Source of the DNA: Planctomycetota bacterium
GTDB taxonomy: Bacteria > Planctomycetota > UBA1135 > UBA2386
Direction of reading: 5' to 3'
Assembly (NCBI GenBank): GCA_002684655.1
Contig: NYVR01000011.1
Coordinates: 59,670 to 99,978 of the forward strand
DNA: 40,309 nt
Positions 17,684 to 26,388 of this stretch are shown in pieces (position 1 is the first letter of the stretch; each line of letters opens with the position of its first letter). Both the position numbers and the translations under genes were made by a program. A model generated the notes under the pieces. That model made no database searches. It worked only from the letters and a program-made list of their open reading frames with translations, and was not told the DNA's origin.

Positions 17684-18961
17684 TCAACGCATCGATGATC
17701 CGTCGCCACGCGGGCGAGGCACTCCGCAATACGTTCCCAACCATTCGAAACGGCGATCCATCCAAACCTCCTGGGTGTTTTCGACGGCGAACGCGCGCGC
17801 GCTGCGCATACAGTCCGCCAAAAAATCACGGTCACGGGAGAACTTCGTGATGGTCGAAGCGAGGCCCGAAGGGTCGTTGAAAGGAGATGTGACGACCGCG
17901 CCGCTAGCTTCAGCGAGATATCGGTAATAGGCGATGTCGTAGGCTGCGACGGCGAGCCCACGAGCCATCGCGTCCAAAGCCGACCGGGGTGTGTCTTCAG
18001 AGAGCGGCGCTGCGATCAGCACGTGCGCGCGGTCGATCGCAGCGAAAAGTTCATCGCCGTAAGGGAGCGCGTCGAGGAACCGTACGGGCGCGCCGAGATC
18101 GGCGGCGAGCGCTTTTAGGTCTGCTTGCTCAGGACCCTGGCCGATCACCGTAAGACGGCAATCTACGCCGCTCTCGCGCGCGATCCGAATCGCCTCGATG
18201 CAGTGTGTGACGCCCTTTCGCCGGACGAGGCGGCCAAAGTAGACAACCTCTAAGCAAGATTCGACCGCCTGTGCCGTGGCACGACGCTCGAGGTCTACGT
18301 CGCTCACGATCGCACCTCGAGAGTGAGCTGAATCCAGGATGAAGCGAACGTGTTCGCGGCCTTGTCCGAAGTCGCGGACAAGCCGCTGGCTCTTCAGCAT
18401 CGCGTGACTGCACCACCTCACCGCCAACCATGTCTGTAACGCCATGAACGGTGACACCAACAGCCGTTGACGCCAGCCCTCTAGCGCGCTGCGTATGCCT
18501 GCGGTCCGCTGCAAGCTGCAACTTTGTCGCCAATCTAGGTCGACTACGTAGACAGTCTGACGGCGCAGCAGGATGGCCCAAAACAAGGCCAAGATCTCCA
18601 TAAGACGAAAGACATGGGACGGACCTGCGTGGACAACGCGGGATCGACGCGCGAGCCGAAACGTGCGCCACGCGTTGGGCAACAGCGCCGTCAGCAAATA
18701 ACGCAAGGGCCCCGCGCGACCGCCACGGAGCTCGTAGTATGCGATCCCCTCGCTGCTCTCGATGTGCGCTAGCGATGCACTCTTGGCGACAAAATCTCTA
18801 GCAGGCATCCTCGGCGACGCAACGACGAGCTGGACGTCGTCCCGCAACCGATCTCGAATCATGCGCAAGTGACCGGCAAAGGCCGATTCGATCGCGAAGC
18901 TGTCGGGCGATGTTGGCCACGCCTCGGCTAAGACGACCAGTGAATACTGTTTGGACTTCAC
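17684..18961 (-). CDS. GT4-like glycosyltransferase
   Basis: 425 residues with a GT-B fold. LVVLAEAWPTSPDSFAIESA begins the N-domain and VVYFGRLVRRKGVTHCIEAI begins the C-domain. The donor site reads APLSEDTPRSALDAMARGLA, so the second acid of the EX7E pair is Asp (EX7D), an uncommon substitution worth noting. ALFWAILLRR and nearby residues form a hydrophobic patch that may contact the membrane. It should transfer a sugar to a lipid-linked or glycan acceptor. The start MKSKQYSLVVLAE is natural. It is convergent with the gene ending at 17683, with no gap between the stop codons. Confidence 0.85.
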   Translation of the reverse strand: MKSKQYSLVVLAEAWPTSPDSFAIESAFAGHLRMIRDRLRDDVQLVVASPRMPARDFVAKSASLAHIESSEGIAYYELRGGRAGPLRYLLTALLPNAWRTFRLARRSRVVHAGPSHVFRLMEILALFWAILLRRQTVYVVDLDWRQSCSLQRTAGIRSALEGWRQRLLVSPFMALQTWLAVRWCSHAMLKSQRLVRDFGQGREHVRFILDSAHSRGAIVSDVDLERRATAQAVESCLEVVYFGRLVRRKGVTHCIEAIRIARESGVDCRLTVIGQGPEQADLKALAADLGAPVRFLDALPYGDELFAAIDRAHVLIAAPLSEDTPRSALDAMARGLAVAAYDIAYYRYLAEASGAVVTSPFNDPSGLASTITKFSRDRDFLADCMRSARAFAVENTQEVWMDRRFEWLGTYCGVPRPRGDGSSMR

Positions 18962-19282
18962 GTGCCTGCGAGGTGTCCCTGCTCATGGTGCGGCTCTGTG
19001 TATTCGCTGAGCCGCGCGAGACGCGCCGCGAACGCGTCCAACGACCGCCGGTCAGACAAGGATAGCACAAGCGGCAGGGGTGTTCCTGCCCGCGAGCTAC
19101 GCCAGCCTAGCCAAGCCAACGCCCGACGGCGCAGGAGGACGAACCGGACTGGGCGCGCATCTTTATGGCACTGACAAGGAGGCTACGGCGCCTTCAAACC
19201 ACAACCTTACGTCGTCACGCAATACCAAGACGGCCCCCCTGCTTACGCGACAATACGCCGCGCACTAGGCCGGCGTCGCTCA
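18962..19282. other. Intergenic region
   Basis: 321 bp between the GT4-like gene start (18961) and the GT2 gene stop (19283), both on the minus strand. It should include the GT4 promoter. I see no gene, RNA or strong repeat; two short plus-strand frames look like chance. Confidence 0.5.
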
Positions 19283-20077
19283 TCAACGCCGCGCGCGGTG
19301 CCGCATCTCGTACGCCTTGAACTCTTGCCATCGATAGACGTCCGTACGCAATCGCGCCCAAATGAGACCAGCCCGCCCCGACCTCCACGGCTGGACCTTC
19401 CACAGGTGGAAGACGTGAAGCAGCAGATACCGAAGCGGAATGCGAGACCAGTTACGTTTGAGGAACGCGCGCAGCGGACGTTGCTTTTCGCTAGGCGTAC
19501 GAGTTGGCAGCAACGCGAGCGCGCGCTTCGCTTCTGCCGTCGAGTAGCGGTTCTGCTTCGTAAACCAATGCTCTAGGTCAGGGCTGTCCCAGTGTTCGAG
19601 AACGCCTTTTACGTGCATCGGGGCAGCGTCAGTCACAGCGTGCTCGTTGATCTTGCCGTCGAAGCGACACGTCCCCGTCCGCCAAACGCGCAGGAGGCGA
19701 AGCCTCACGGGGAGCATCTTGCCCAGGAAGGCCAGTTGGATATCTACGGTCATCGCGGCCGCGGCGCCCGCGGCGAATGCGGCGTGAAGTGACTGCTTGA
19801 GCGCCGGCGAAAGCCTCTCATCTGGATCCATCTTCATCGTCCATGGCGCGCGGATCGGCAGCGCCGTCAGAGCATGGTTCCACTGATCAGCAAAGTCGGT
19901 GAACTCGCGCTGCACGACATGCGCGCCGTATCGCTTCGCGATCTCTACAGTCCCGTCGGTAGAGAAACTGTCTAGCACGTGGACCTCTGACGCGAACCCT
20001 GCGAGGTTCTCCATGACCTGGGCCATGTGATGCGCTTCGTTCAGCGTGATGAGGACAACAGCGACAGGTGCAGTCAT
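19283..20077 (-). CDS. GT2 family glycosyltransferase (WaaE/KdtX-like)
   Basis: 264 residues. VAVVLITLNEAHHMAQVMEN and VHVLDSFSTDGTVEIAKRYG are the nucleotide-binding strands of GT-A/GT2 enzymes, followed by FADQWNHAL and the DxD region WTMKMDPDERLSP. The middle VWRTGTCRFDGKINEHA and the later DLEHWFTKQNRYSTAEAKRA resemble LPS-core WaaE-type transferases, which add a hexose to an inner-core or similar acceptor. The C-terminus has an amphipathic/hydrophobic stretch (RYLLLHVFHLW) suited to membrane association. It lies 13 nt downstream of the GT4 gene at 20091-21266 on the same strand, so the two are very likely co-transcribed and act on the same glycan. Confidence 0.88.
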   Translation of the reverse strand: MTAPVAVVLITLNEAHHMAQVMENLAGFASEVHVLDSFSTDGTVEIAKRYGAHVVQREFTDFADQWNHALTALPIRAPWTMKMDPDERLSPALKQSLHAAFAAGAAAAMTVDIQLAFLGKMLPVRLRLLRVWRTGTCRFDGKINEHAVTDAAPMHVKGVLEHWDSPDLEHWFTKQNRYSTAEAKRALALLPTRTPSEKQRPLRAFLKRNWSRIPLRYLLLHVFHLWKVQPWRSGRAGLIWARLRTDVYRWQEFKAYEMRHRARR

Positions 20078-20090
20078 GATCGCATAAGCG

Positions 20091-21266
20091 CTAACAGAGA
20101 CAACTCGGGCCGTCCGACGTACGCCCGGCCAACCATTCGTAGAGTGCGGCAGTGCGCGCTGAGATCTGCTCCCAACTAAAATCGCGAGTCATCCATTCAC
20201 GGCCGCGCGCGCCCATGTCGCTCAACTCGCTAAGAGGTATTCGCATGGCTTGCTCTAGACCCGCGCGGATCCCCGCCACCGTGGGCGCGACCGAGAACCC
20301 GCAGCCGCGCTCGTCTAGATCGTGCCACGGAGTCCCCGTTGTGGTGAGCACCGGCGTAGCTGCAGCCATCGACTCAGCAACGGTCATGCCAAAGTTCTCT
20401 GTCTTCGACGGGAGCACGTAGAGGTCCGCGTCCGCGTAGGCGTGCACTTTGGCGGCGCCATACACCCCCTCTTCCCATATCACCGAATCATCTAATCCCA
20501 ACGCGCACGCGCGCACTTGAAGGTCAGCGCGGAGCCTCTGTGGACCGGGCCCTGTGATGCAGAGCTCCCAGTCAGAAGAGACCGCGGTCGGCAGCTGCGC
20601 CCAGGCCTCCAAAAGCACGTCGATGCCCTTGATTGGGTGCAGGCGACCGAGGAACAGCGCACGTCGACGTCCAGAAACGTTTGATCGCTTCGGCAGCGTC
20701 GGGATGTCGACGCCGTTCTCGATCAACGCAATCGGCTGGCGGAGCCCCGCCGCGCGGATCTCGTCTACCTCTTTCTTTGACGTCGCGTGCAAGCAACGAG
20801 CGCGCTCGACTGCCCGACGCTGCGCGGCCCACCAGCAGATTCGCTTCCGCCACCGAGACCGCTTCAGCGCGACTGGTGACAAACAACCCCTCGGCGCAAA
20901 AACCATCGGCACGCCGAGCGCGACCGCCGCAGCGCCCACGTCCCAGTTCACGAACGACCACATCCCATGATTGTGGATAACGTCGGCTGACTCCCCGCAA
21001 ACACGCAGACCACGCTGCAACGCCAAAGAATAGCCAGCAAGACTCCACCGACTCTCTCCGAATGTTCGGTGCCGAACAGGCTCGCCGACGATACGCGGTT
21101 CGGATTCACCAAATGGCGTCAACGAGAGCAGCGTGACGTCGTAGGCGTCGCGCGCTAGGGCCTGGCATAGCGCGGGCACCGTGTATGACGGACCGCTCGC
21201 CTCTGCCTGCACGTGCGGCACGACGTGGACCGCGCGCAGCGCCGGTGTGCTTGGGAACTCCTTCAT
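20091..21266 (-). CDS. GT4 family glycosyltransferase
   Basis: 391 residues from ATG 21266 (MKEFPSTPALRAVHVVPHV), which precedes the first strand and the donor/acceptor loop EASGPSYTVPALCQAL; an upstream ATG at 21428 adds 54 unconvincing residues. IHNHGMWSFVNW and MVFAPRGCLSPVALKRS mark the N-domain. ALFLGRLHPIKGIDVLLEAW and the EX7E site TENFGMTVAESMA mark the C-domain. This pattern is typical of polysaccharide-cluster GT4 enzymes. It is the first gene of a two-gene unit with the GT2 gene that begins 13 nt later. Substrate unknown. Confidence 0.9.
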   Translation of the reverse strand: MKEFPSTPALRAVHVVPHVQAEASGPSYTVPALCQALARDAYDVTLLSLTPFGESEPRIVGEPVRHRTFGESRWSLAGYSLALQRGLRVCGESADVIHNHGMWSFVNWDVGAAAVALGVPMVFAPRGCLSPVALKRSRWRKRICWWAAQRRAVERARCLHATSKKEVDEIRAAGLRQPIALIENGVDIPTLPKRSNVSGRRRALFLGRLHPIKGIDVLLEAWAQLPTAVSSDWELCITGPGPQRLRADLQVRACALGLDDSVIWEEGVYGAAKVHAYADADLYVLPSKTENFGMTVAESMAAATPVLTTTGTPWHDLDERGCGFSVAPTVAGIRAGLEQAMRIPLSELSDMGARGREWMTRDFSWEQISARTAALYEWLAGRTSDGPSCLC

Positions 21267-21482
21267 GGCGACGCGAAACCTATCCGCCAATGTTACGCCA
21301 ATCAGGGGGAGGCGCGCCGGGTCATTGGCAGATTCGCGCGATGCGCAACGCGACCGACGGTGCAGACCGAATATGACCCCAACCACCACACGCTGAGACC
21401 GGTAGCGACCGACGAGACGATGCATCACGGCGCGACTTGGCAGTCGCCTTCGCAGTTGCTACTGCCCGTACAAATGCCGTAG

Positions 21483-22244
21483 TCAGAACGTCAGCAACAA
21501 CGCGCTGGCGGTCGCGGTCAGCGCCAGCACCGCGAAGTGGAAGACACGCTGCGGGATCCATGCGAGGAACCTCCTGCCGATCCACGCACCGACGATCACC
21601 AGCGGAGACAGCGCCGCGAACGCTTGCAAGTAGGGCGCCCGGATCATCTCAAGGGCGGCGTAAACTGGGATCTTGGAAGCGTTGACGACCAAGAAAAACA
21701 CGGCCGTGGTGCCCATGAAGCGCGCCTTGCCGAGCCCAGACGAGAGGAAATAGACGCCCATAATGGGGCCCGCTGCGTTCGCCAACGTCGTGGCGAGCCC
21801 TGCGGCGGCGCCGACACCGACGCGGAACGCTGGACGGTCTGAGGCGAGGTCGAGCCTGCAGCGAAGACGAATCAGCTCGAGCAACACGAGACCGAGCACC
21901 AGCGCCCCGATCACGACGCGCAGCAAGCGGTCGTCTAAGACGCCTAAGATCAGCGCGCCAAGGATCATCCCGCCTGCGACCGGAGGAATAAGACGAGTTA
22001 ACTCAGACCAATCGGCGTTGCGCCAGTAGTAAGCGACTGCCATCGCGTCGCCGACCACCAAAAATAGAACCAGCGCGCCGACGGATTCTCGCGTAGGGAA
22101 CGTCAACGCCATAACGACGGGAATGAGGACGCCGAGCGGCGGCAAACCGGTCTTCACGAACCCTACAAGCAGCGCCGCGAGGCCGAGGCCAGCGTAGGTG
22201 GCAGCGGTCCACGACGTATCGGCAGAGACGGCGAGCGCGATCAT
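21483..22244 (-). CDS. TSUP (TauE/SafE) family membrane anion exporter
   Basis: 253 residues and about eight hydrophobic helices. The two family half-repeats begin AALLVGFVKTGLPPLGVLIP and GAAAGLATTLANAAGPIMGV, each with the conserved Gly/Pro/Asn pattern of TSUP permeases. Members export sulfite, sulfoacetate or related organosulfur anions, and some import them. The gene lies in a divergent arrangement with the mutarotase at 22375, near a sulfatase and three sulfotransferase domains. A role in moving sulfur oxyanions released from sulfated glycans is attractive but unproven. The start at 22244 gives a short N-terminus before the first helix. Confidence 0.88.
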   Translation of the reverse strand: MIALAVSADTSWTAATYAGLGLAALLVGFVKTGLPPLGVLIPVVMALTFPTRESVGALVLFLVVGDAMAVAYYWRNADWSELTRLIPPVAGGMILGALILGVLDDRLLRVVIGALVLGLVLLELIRLRCRLDLASDRPAFRVGVGAAAGLATTLANAAGPIMGVYFLSSGLGKARFMGTTAVFFLVVNASKIPVYAALEMIRAPYLQAFAALSPLVIVGAWIGRRFLAWIPQRVFHFAVLALTATASALLLTF

Positions 22245-22374
22245 CCAGGACGACAGGATGGCATCTCCATCGACCCAGCGACACCCGATTTAGTCCGTAA
22301 CACCGCGCGGCGGCGGGCAGAGCGAGATCTACGCCGAGCCTGCGCCGGCGACCGTGAACCTTTAGAATCCAGAC

Positions 22375-22710
22375 ATGAAGCGCATCGCCTACACCATCGA
22401 CCTCGCCGACGACCCGCGGCTCATCCAGGAGTATTGCGAACACCACAGAAACGTCTGGCCCGAAGTCGAAGCTGGCTTGAAGCAAGTCGGCCTCGTTGAA
22501 ATGAACATCTACCGGCTCGGGCGTCGACTCTTCATGCTGATGGAGGTCGAAGACGACTTTGACGTCGCGACGGGTCTGCCCGCCTACCTGCAGACGCACG
22601 ACCGGTGCCAGGAGTGGGAAGACATGATGGACAAGTATCAGTCACCGCTGCCTGACGCCAAACCGGGCGAGAAGTGGTCAGAGATGGAGAACATCTGCCG
22701 GATCTCTTGA
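22375..22710 (+). CDS. L-rhamnose / type 2 L-fucose mutarotase
   Basis: 111 residues, full length for the RhaM-like family (DUF718). It interconverts alpha and beta anomers of a free 6-deoxyhexose. The active-site segment is EHHRNVWPEVEAGL, with His24 in the place of RhaM His22. NIYRLGRRLFMLMEVEDDF and the tail PLPDAKPGEKWSEMENIC are closer, as I recall the families, to the bacterial type 2 L-fucose mutarotases of fuconate pathways than to E. coli RhaM. The gene is divergent from the TSUP exporter and convergent, 15 bp apart, with the sulfatase. This points to use of fucose or rhamnose released from a sulfated polysaccharide. Fucose versus rhamnose cannot be decided from sequence alone. Confidence 0.9.
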   Translation: MKRIAYTIDLADDPRLIQEYCEHHRNVWPEVEAGLKQVGLVEMNIYRLGRRLFMLMEVEDDFDVATGLPAYLQTHDRCQEWEDMMDKYQSPLPDAKPGEKWSEMENICRIS

Positions 22711-22725
22711 GCCGCGAGCACGGAC

Positions 22726-24342
22726 TCAACGCTCGCGCGCATAGCCCGTATCTTGCAACGGCAACACCACGCTGTTCTCAGCCGCGTAATCGCCCCAGTG
22801 CTCGAGCATCTCGCGTAACTTAGCCGGGTAGTCCGCGGCCAAGTCGCGACTCTCAGCAGGGTCAGCCACGAGGTCATATAACTGCCAGCGTCCCGGTCCG
22901 TATGGTGGCCACACCCAAACGATCTTGAAGCGCCCCTTCTGGATCGCGCGGCGGCCGAAGAGCTCCCACCCGATGACGTGTTGCGGGTCGTTTTCGGGCG
23001 ACATCATCATTTGACCCCTCGGACTCGCGACGCCCGTGGCGAGCTGCAGCGCCATCGGCCAGAAGTCGCGCGCTGTCACGGGCGCGTCCGAGCGTCCTGG
23101 CGCAATCGTGCCAGGTAAGGAGACGATCGCCGGCACCCGGACGCCGCCTTGCGTCGGGAACGATTTAAACAGCCGGAAAGGCGCGACCGTCGCCTGCGCC
23201 CAACCGGGACTGAGCCAGCAATATGAACCGCGGCGCCCCAGGTTCTCTAAGCCGTTGTCGAAGCGGCGCGCTACCCACTCGCCGATCCCAGCGAGGTTGC
23301 CGATCGGGTTGCCCTCAGGGCCGTTGTCGCTGCAAAAGACGATGACTGTCCGCTCCAGTTCGCCAGCGGCGCGCAAACTCGTCAACAGCCGGCCGACGTT
23401 GTGGTCGAGGTTCTCCACCATCGCGGCATAGATCTCCATCGTGCGCGCCTCGCGACGCTGCTCGTCGCGATCGAGCGACGACCACGCCGGCGCGAACCGG
23501 TAGCGACTAGGCGCAGCCTGATCAGCAGAGACGACGCCCGCGGCGACCGCTCCCGCCATTCGCTGCGCGCGCAGCTCGTCGTAGCCGTCGTCGTAGCGAC
23601 CACGGCAGTCTGCAATCCATTCGTCTGGCGCCTGCAGCGGCCAGTGCGGGGCGGTGTAGGCTGCATACGCGAAGAACGGCTTGTCCACCCTTCGTGCCTC
23701 CGCGATGTATCCCAGCAGCTTGTCGGTGTAGGCGTCCGTTGAGTAAAAGTCCGCAGCCAACGTGACCGGCTCGCCGTCCTCCAAGTAGGGAGCTCTGCCA
23801 GGCGCGTCGACCAAACGCACCGCGTCGGAGAAGTGGCTCGCGCCGCCGGGAATGAGCGCGAACGAGCGCTCGAATCCGCGAGCCTGCGGCGCGTGGGCAG
23901 GCGTGGTGCCGAGGTGCCACTTGCCAGCCATACAGGTGAAGTAACCCGCGTCTTTGAGACGCCTCGCGATCGTGTCACTCGTAGTGAGCACGCCTTCATA
24001 GCCAGGCGCCGCCGCCTGCCGCTCGTCCTGCTCACCAGCCATCGTCCCCAGCCCTACACGGTGAGGGTCGCGGCCGGTCAACAGCATTGCCCGCGTGGGC
24101 GAACACGCCGGCGCCACCAAAAAGTTCGTCAGCAGCTTCCCGGACGCCGCGAGTCGGTCCAAGTTCGGAGTGCGGATCTCACTGCCGAACACACCCAAGT
24201 CCGTGAAGCCGAGGTCGTCGGCCAAGATGAGCAAGATGTTCGGACGATCCAAAGGATCTCGGACATTGTCCATCTCAGCGCAGCCGGAAAACGACAGGAG
24301 CAGCGCGGCAGACGCGGCGAAGACCTTCTGCATGTTTCGCAT
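22726..24342 (-). CDS. Exported type I sulfatase (S1 family), probable lipoprotein
   Basis: 538 residues from ATG 24342 (MRNMQKVFAASAALLL); the frame extends to 24450 but that leader is basic and overlaps the upstream gene. The signal segment ends SFSGC, a slightly non-canonical lipobox (Phe at -3, Cys21). The sulfatase core has NILLILADDLGFTDLGVFGS (metal Asp pair), the formylglycine signature APACSPTRAMLLTGRDPH with Cys80 converted to formylglycine, MAGKWHLG, YTAPHWPLQAP and VIVFCSDNGPEG. It would hydrolyse sulfate esters of carbohydrates in the periplasm or at the surface. It follows the secreted multi-domain protein at 24395 by 52 nt and is probably co-transcribed with it. No formylglycine-generating enzyme or anSME is in the window. 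Confidence 0.93.
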   Translation of the reverse strand: MRNMQKVFAASAALLLSFSGCAEMDNVRDPLDRPNILLILADDLGFTDLGVFGSEIRTPNLDRLAASGKLLTNFLVAPACSPTRAMLLTGRDPHRVGLGTMAGEQDERQAAAPGYEGVLTTSDTIARRLKDAGYFTCMAGKWHLGTTPAHAPQARGFERSFALIPGGASHFSDAVRLVDAPGRAPYLEDGEPVTLAADFYSTDAYTDKLLGYIAEARRVDKPFFAYAAYTAPHWPLQAPDEWIADCRGRYDDGYDELRAQRMAGAVAAGVVSADQAAPSRYRFAPAWSSLDRDEQRREARTMEIYAAMVENLDHNVGRLLTSLRAAGELERTVIVFCSDNGPEGNPIGNLAGIGEWVARRFDNGLENLGRRGSYCWLSPGWAQATVAPFRLFKSFPTQGGVRVPAIVSLPGTIAPGRSDAPVTARDFWPMALQLATGVASPRGQMMMSPENDPQHVIGWELFGRRAIQKGRFKIVWVWPPYGPGRWQLYDLVADPAESRDLAADYPAKLREMLEHWGDYAAENSVVLPLQDTGYARER

Positions 24343-24394
24343 CCTACCTTGTGTCAGGCGACACGCGCGACGATGTCGCGCGGATGGTGACAAC

Positions 24395-26119
24395 CTAGAA
24401 ACTGCCGACGACGCCCACGACGCCATTGCTGGTGATAGCGCCGAACGCATTCACGGCTGGCACAGAAAACGTAGCCGCCTGCGTGTAGATCGTAGATCCG
24501 ATCAGCGCGTTGTTCGTCGGCACCGACACGCCATAGGTATACGCCGAGCCGATGGGCGACCATGGACCGACGAGGACATCGAGGCTGCTGCGTAGCTGAC
24601 AACCAGGCATTCCTAGCGCCGCTAAATCGACGATTCCTGGGTCGCTCGCGCCCAAAATTGACACCCCAAAGACCGTAGGCGGTGGAATGTCGGTGACCTC
24701 GACGGTCCAGACAGAGCCGATGAGCGGGCTCGTCATCGGCGCGAGCCCCAACGGCGCGGTGTCAAATTGCTGCGTCGCGATGACGGCCGCGGCAGAGATA
24801 TCGACCGGGCCCGGGTCGAGGCTTGGGCCTCCCGGTGAATACCCGACGAACCAATCTTGAGGAGCCGTAAATCCGACCGCGCCAAATCGGAGAACCCAGT
24901 CCGCGGTGACGACGTTGTAGTCAATCTGGATGTAGCAAGGATCCTGCGTCCCGGACGCGACGACGCCGTCGTAGGTCACGCGCGCCTGGCCCGCGGCCGC
25001 GTCTTCCTCATAAACGACCATCCCCGCGCTGTTCGGCAGCAGATCGTTCCAGGCGTAGACCGTATCCCGCGGGTTGTTAAGCGCTAGCTGAGGCGCCGCG
25101 GTGGAGGCGTTGCTGTTCCCGGTGCCGCGCGCGAGCCATCCGTTCGAACCTACCGAGAGGCCGAGCGTGCCTGCCGGCGTCTGTCCGTCATCCGGGAGCA
25201 ACAGCAGCGTCCCGCCCGTCGGGTCGAGGCTTCCAATCGGCAGCGGACCGATACCAGGCGAGGTCACCACGACGTAGCCGCCGCCGGAAGAGACGCCGAT
25301 CATGTCCGTATTGGTCAGGTCGAAAGACTCGGACGCGACCTGCTCATAAAACGAGGCGAACTCACGTACGCACCCTGCGCCGAACGCTGCACTGGCTGCC
25401 TTGACGCCGAAGTTGCAGGCCACGATGGCGACGCCGCCGTTGCTGTTGGATCGGTTGCTGAACGTGATCTCCGTCACTGCGTCGCCGAGGTACGAAGCGA
25501 GGTCGACGCGACCTTCGGTGAGCGAGAGGTTCTGATCCTGGTTCCCGCTGTCGACGCTGCCGGTGCCCGGGAAGCTGCCGAAGTACCAATCTGCTCCAGC
25601 AAGGCTCTCCGTCAGGGTAGCGCCGCTCGCGAAGGTCACGGTCACGTCGAAGGATCCGCCGCCGTTACTGATCTGATAGAGAAATCCGAGGCTCACGCCG
25701 GGCGTGACCGTCAGCGGAGTCTGGAGCACAGTCGTCTGCGGCCCAGACTGGTCAACGCTCGCGAGCCACGTCGGTTGCGTCCCGATGTTGTCGCCATCAG
25801 GCGCTGGATCGAACGCCCAGTTGCCGGCGTCGTGCTGGTTCCGGTTGCCGAGGTGCACGATGTCGAGGACGCCAGGGATGTCGACGAGCTGGTAGCCGAC
25901 CAGAATCGGATCAATGGGGACACCGTTACGAAAGTCGAGCGCGCGGTCTGAGATCGATCGAAAGCCCATCGGATCGTCAGGGAGGCCCGCCTCACCTGCA
26001 TGCAGGATGCCGTTGAAGTTGAAGTTCAGCGCGACGGGCGTCCCCTGCGCGACGGCCGCGCTAGAGACCAGGAGACAGAGCGCCAGAAGCTTCGCCGGTG
26101 TCCGCGTCGAGCACTTCAT
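24395..26119 (-). CDS. Secreted multi-domain protein with SFYEQ module and planctomycete C-terminal module
   Basis: 574 residues from ATG 26119, which opens a clear signal peptide (MKCSTRTPAKLLALCLLVSS then AAVAQG); ATG 26140 is also possible, and the open frame up to 26383 is not protein-like. Residues 27-240 are an all-beta domain ending TEITFSNRSNSNGGVAIVAC. Residues 246-455 form a module starting FGAGCVREFASFYEQ and containing AGTLGLSVGSNGWLARGTGN, VYAWNDLLPN, VTYDGV and SLDPGPVD. The same module occurs in the protease at the right edge (from 39550). Residues 457-574 are the C-terminal module (LGMPGCQL, ALIGSTIYTQAA, FGAITSNG). No catalytic site is recognised; a carbohydrate-binding or adhesive role is possible. 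It precedes the sulfatase by 52 nt. Confidence 0.82.
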   Translation of the reverse strand: MKCSTRTPAKLLALCLLVSSAAVAQGTPVALNFNFNGILHAGEAGLPDDPMGFRSISDRALDFRNGVPIDPILVGYQLVDIPGVLDIVHLGNRNQHDAGNWAFDPAPDGDNIGTQPTWLASVDQSGPQTTVLQTPLTVTPGVSLGFLYQISNGGGSFDVTVTFASGATLTESLAGADWYFGSFPGTGSVDSGNQDQNLSLTEGRVDLASYLGDAVTEITFSNRSNSNGGVAIVACNFGVKAASAAFGAGCVREFASFYEQVASESFDLTNTDMIGVSSGGGYVVVTSPGIGPLPIGSLDPTGGTLLLLPDDGQTPAGTLGLSVGSNGWLARGTGNSNASTAAPQLALNNPRDTVYAWNDLLPNSAGMVVYEEDAAAGQARVTYDGVVASGTQDPCYIQIDYNVVTADWVLRFGAVGFTAPQDWFVGYSPGGPSLDPGPVDISAAAVIATQQFDTAPLGLAPMTSPLIGSVWTVEVTDIPPPTVFGVSILGASDPGIVDLAALGMPGCQLRSSLDVLVGPWSPIGSAYTYGVSVPTNNALIGSTIYTQAATFSVPAVNAFGAITSNGVVGVVGSF

Positions 26120-26388
26120 ATCCCCATGTTCTGCGGCCATGCCGCGCTTGCAAGCCGCTCCGCGAGACTGGGCGTAACAGCGCGACCGTCGACCGCAAAC
26201 CAGCCCCCCGAGGCTGCGCCGTCTGCAGATGACGCCTCGGGAGGACGCTCGCTTGACCCGTACCTTGAGGCTCCCCATAACTGACAGGCTGTCCGACCGA
26301 GCTCCTGCGGTTGACGCGCGCGCTGCGCCGATGCACGGCTCGCGGCCGCGCGACCTCTTCACAAGCGCATTCGGACTCGGCACGAAGC

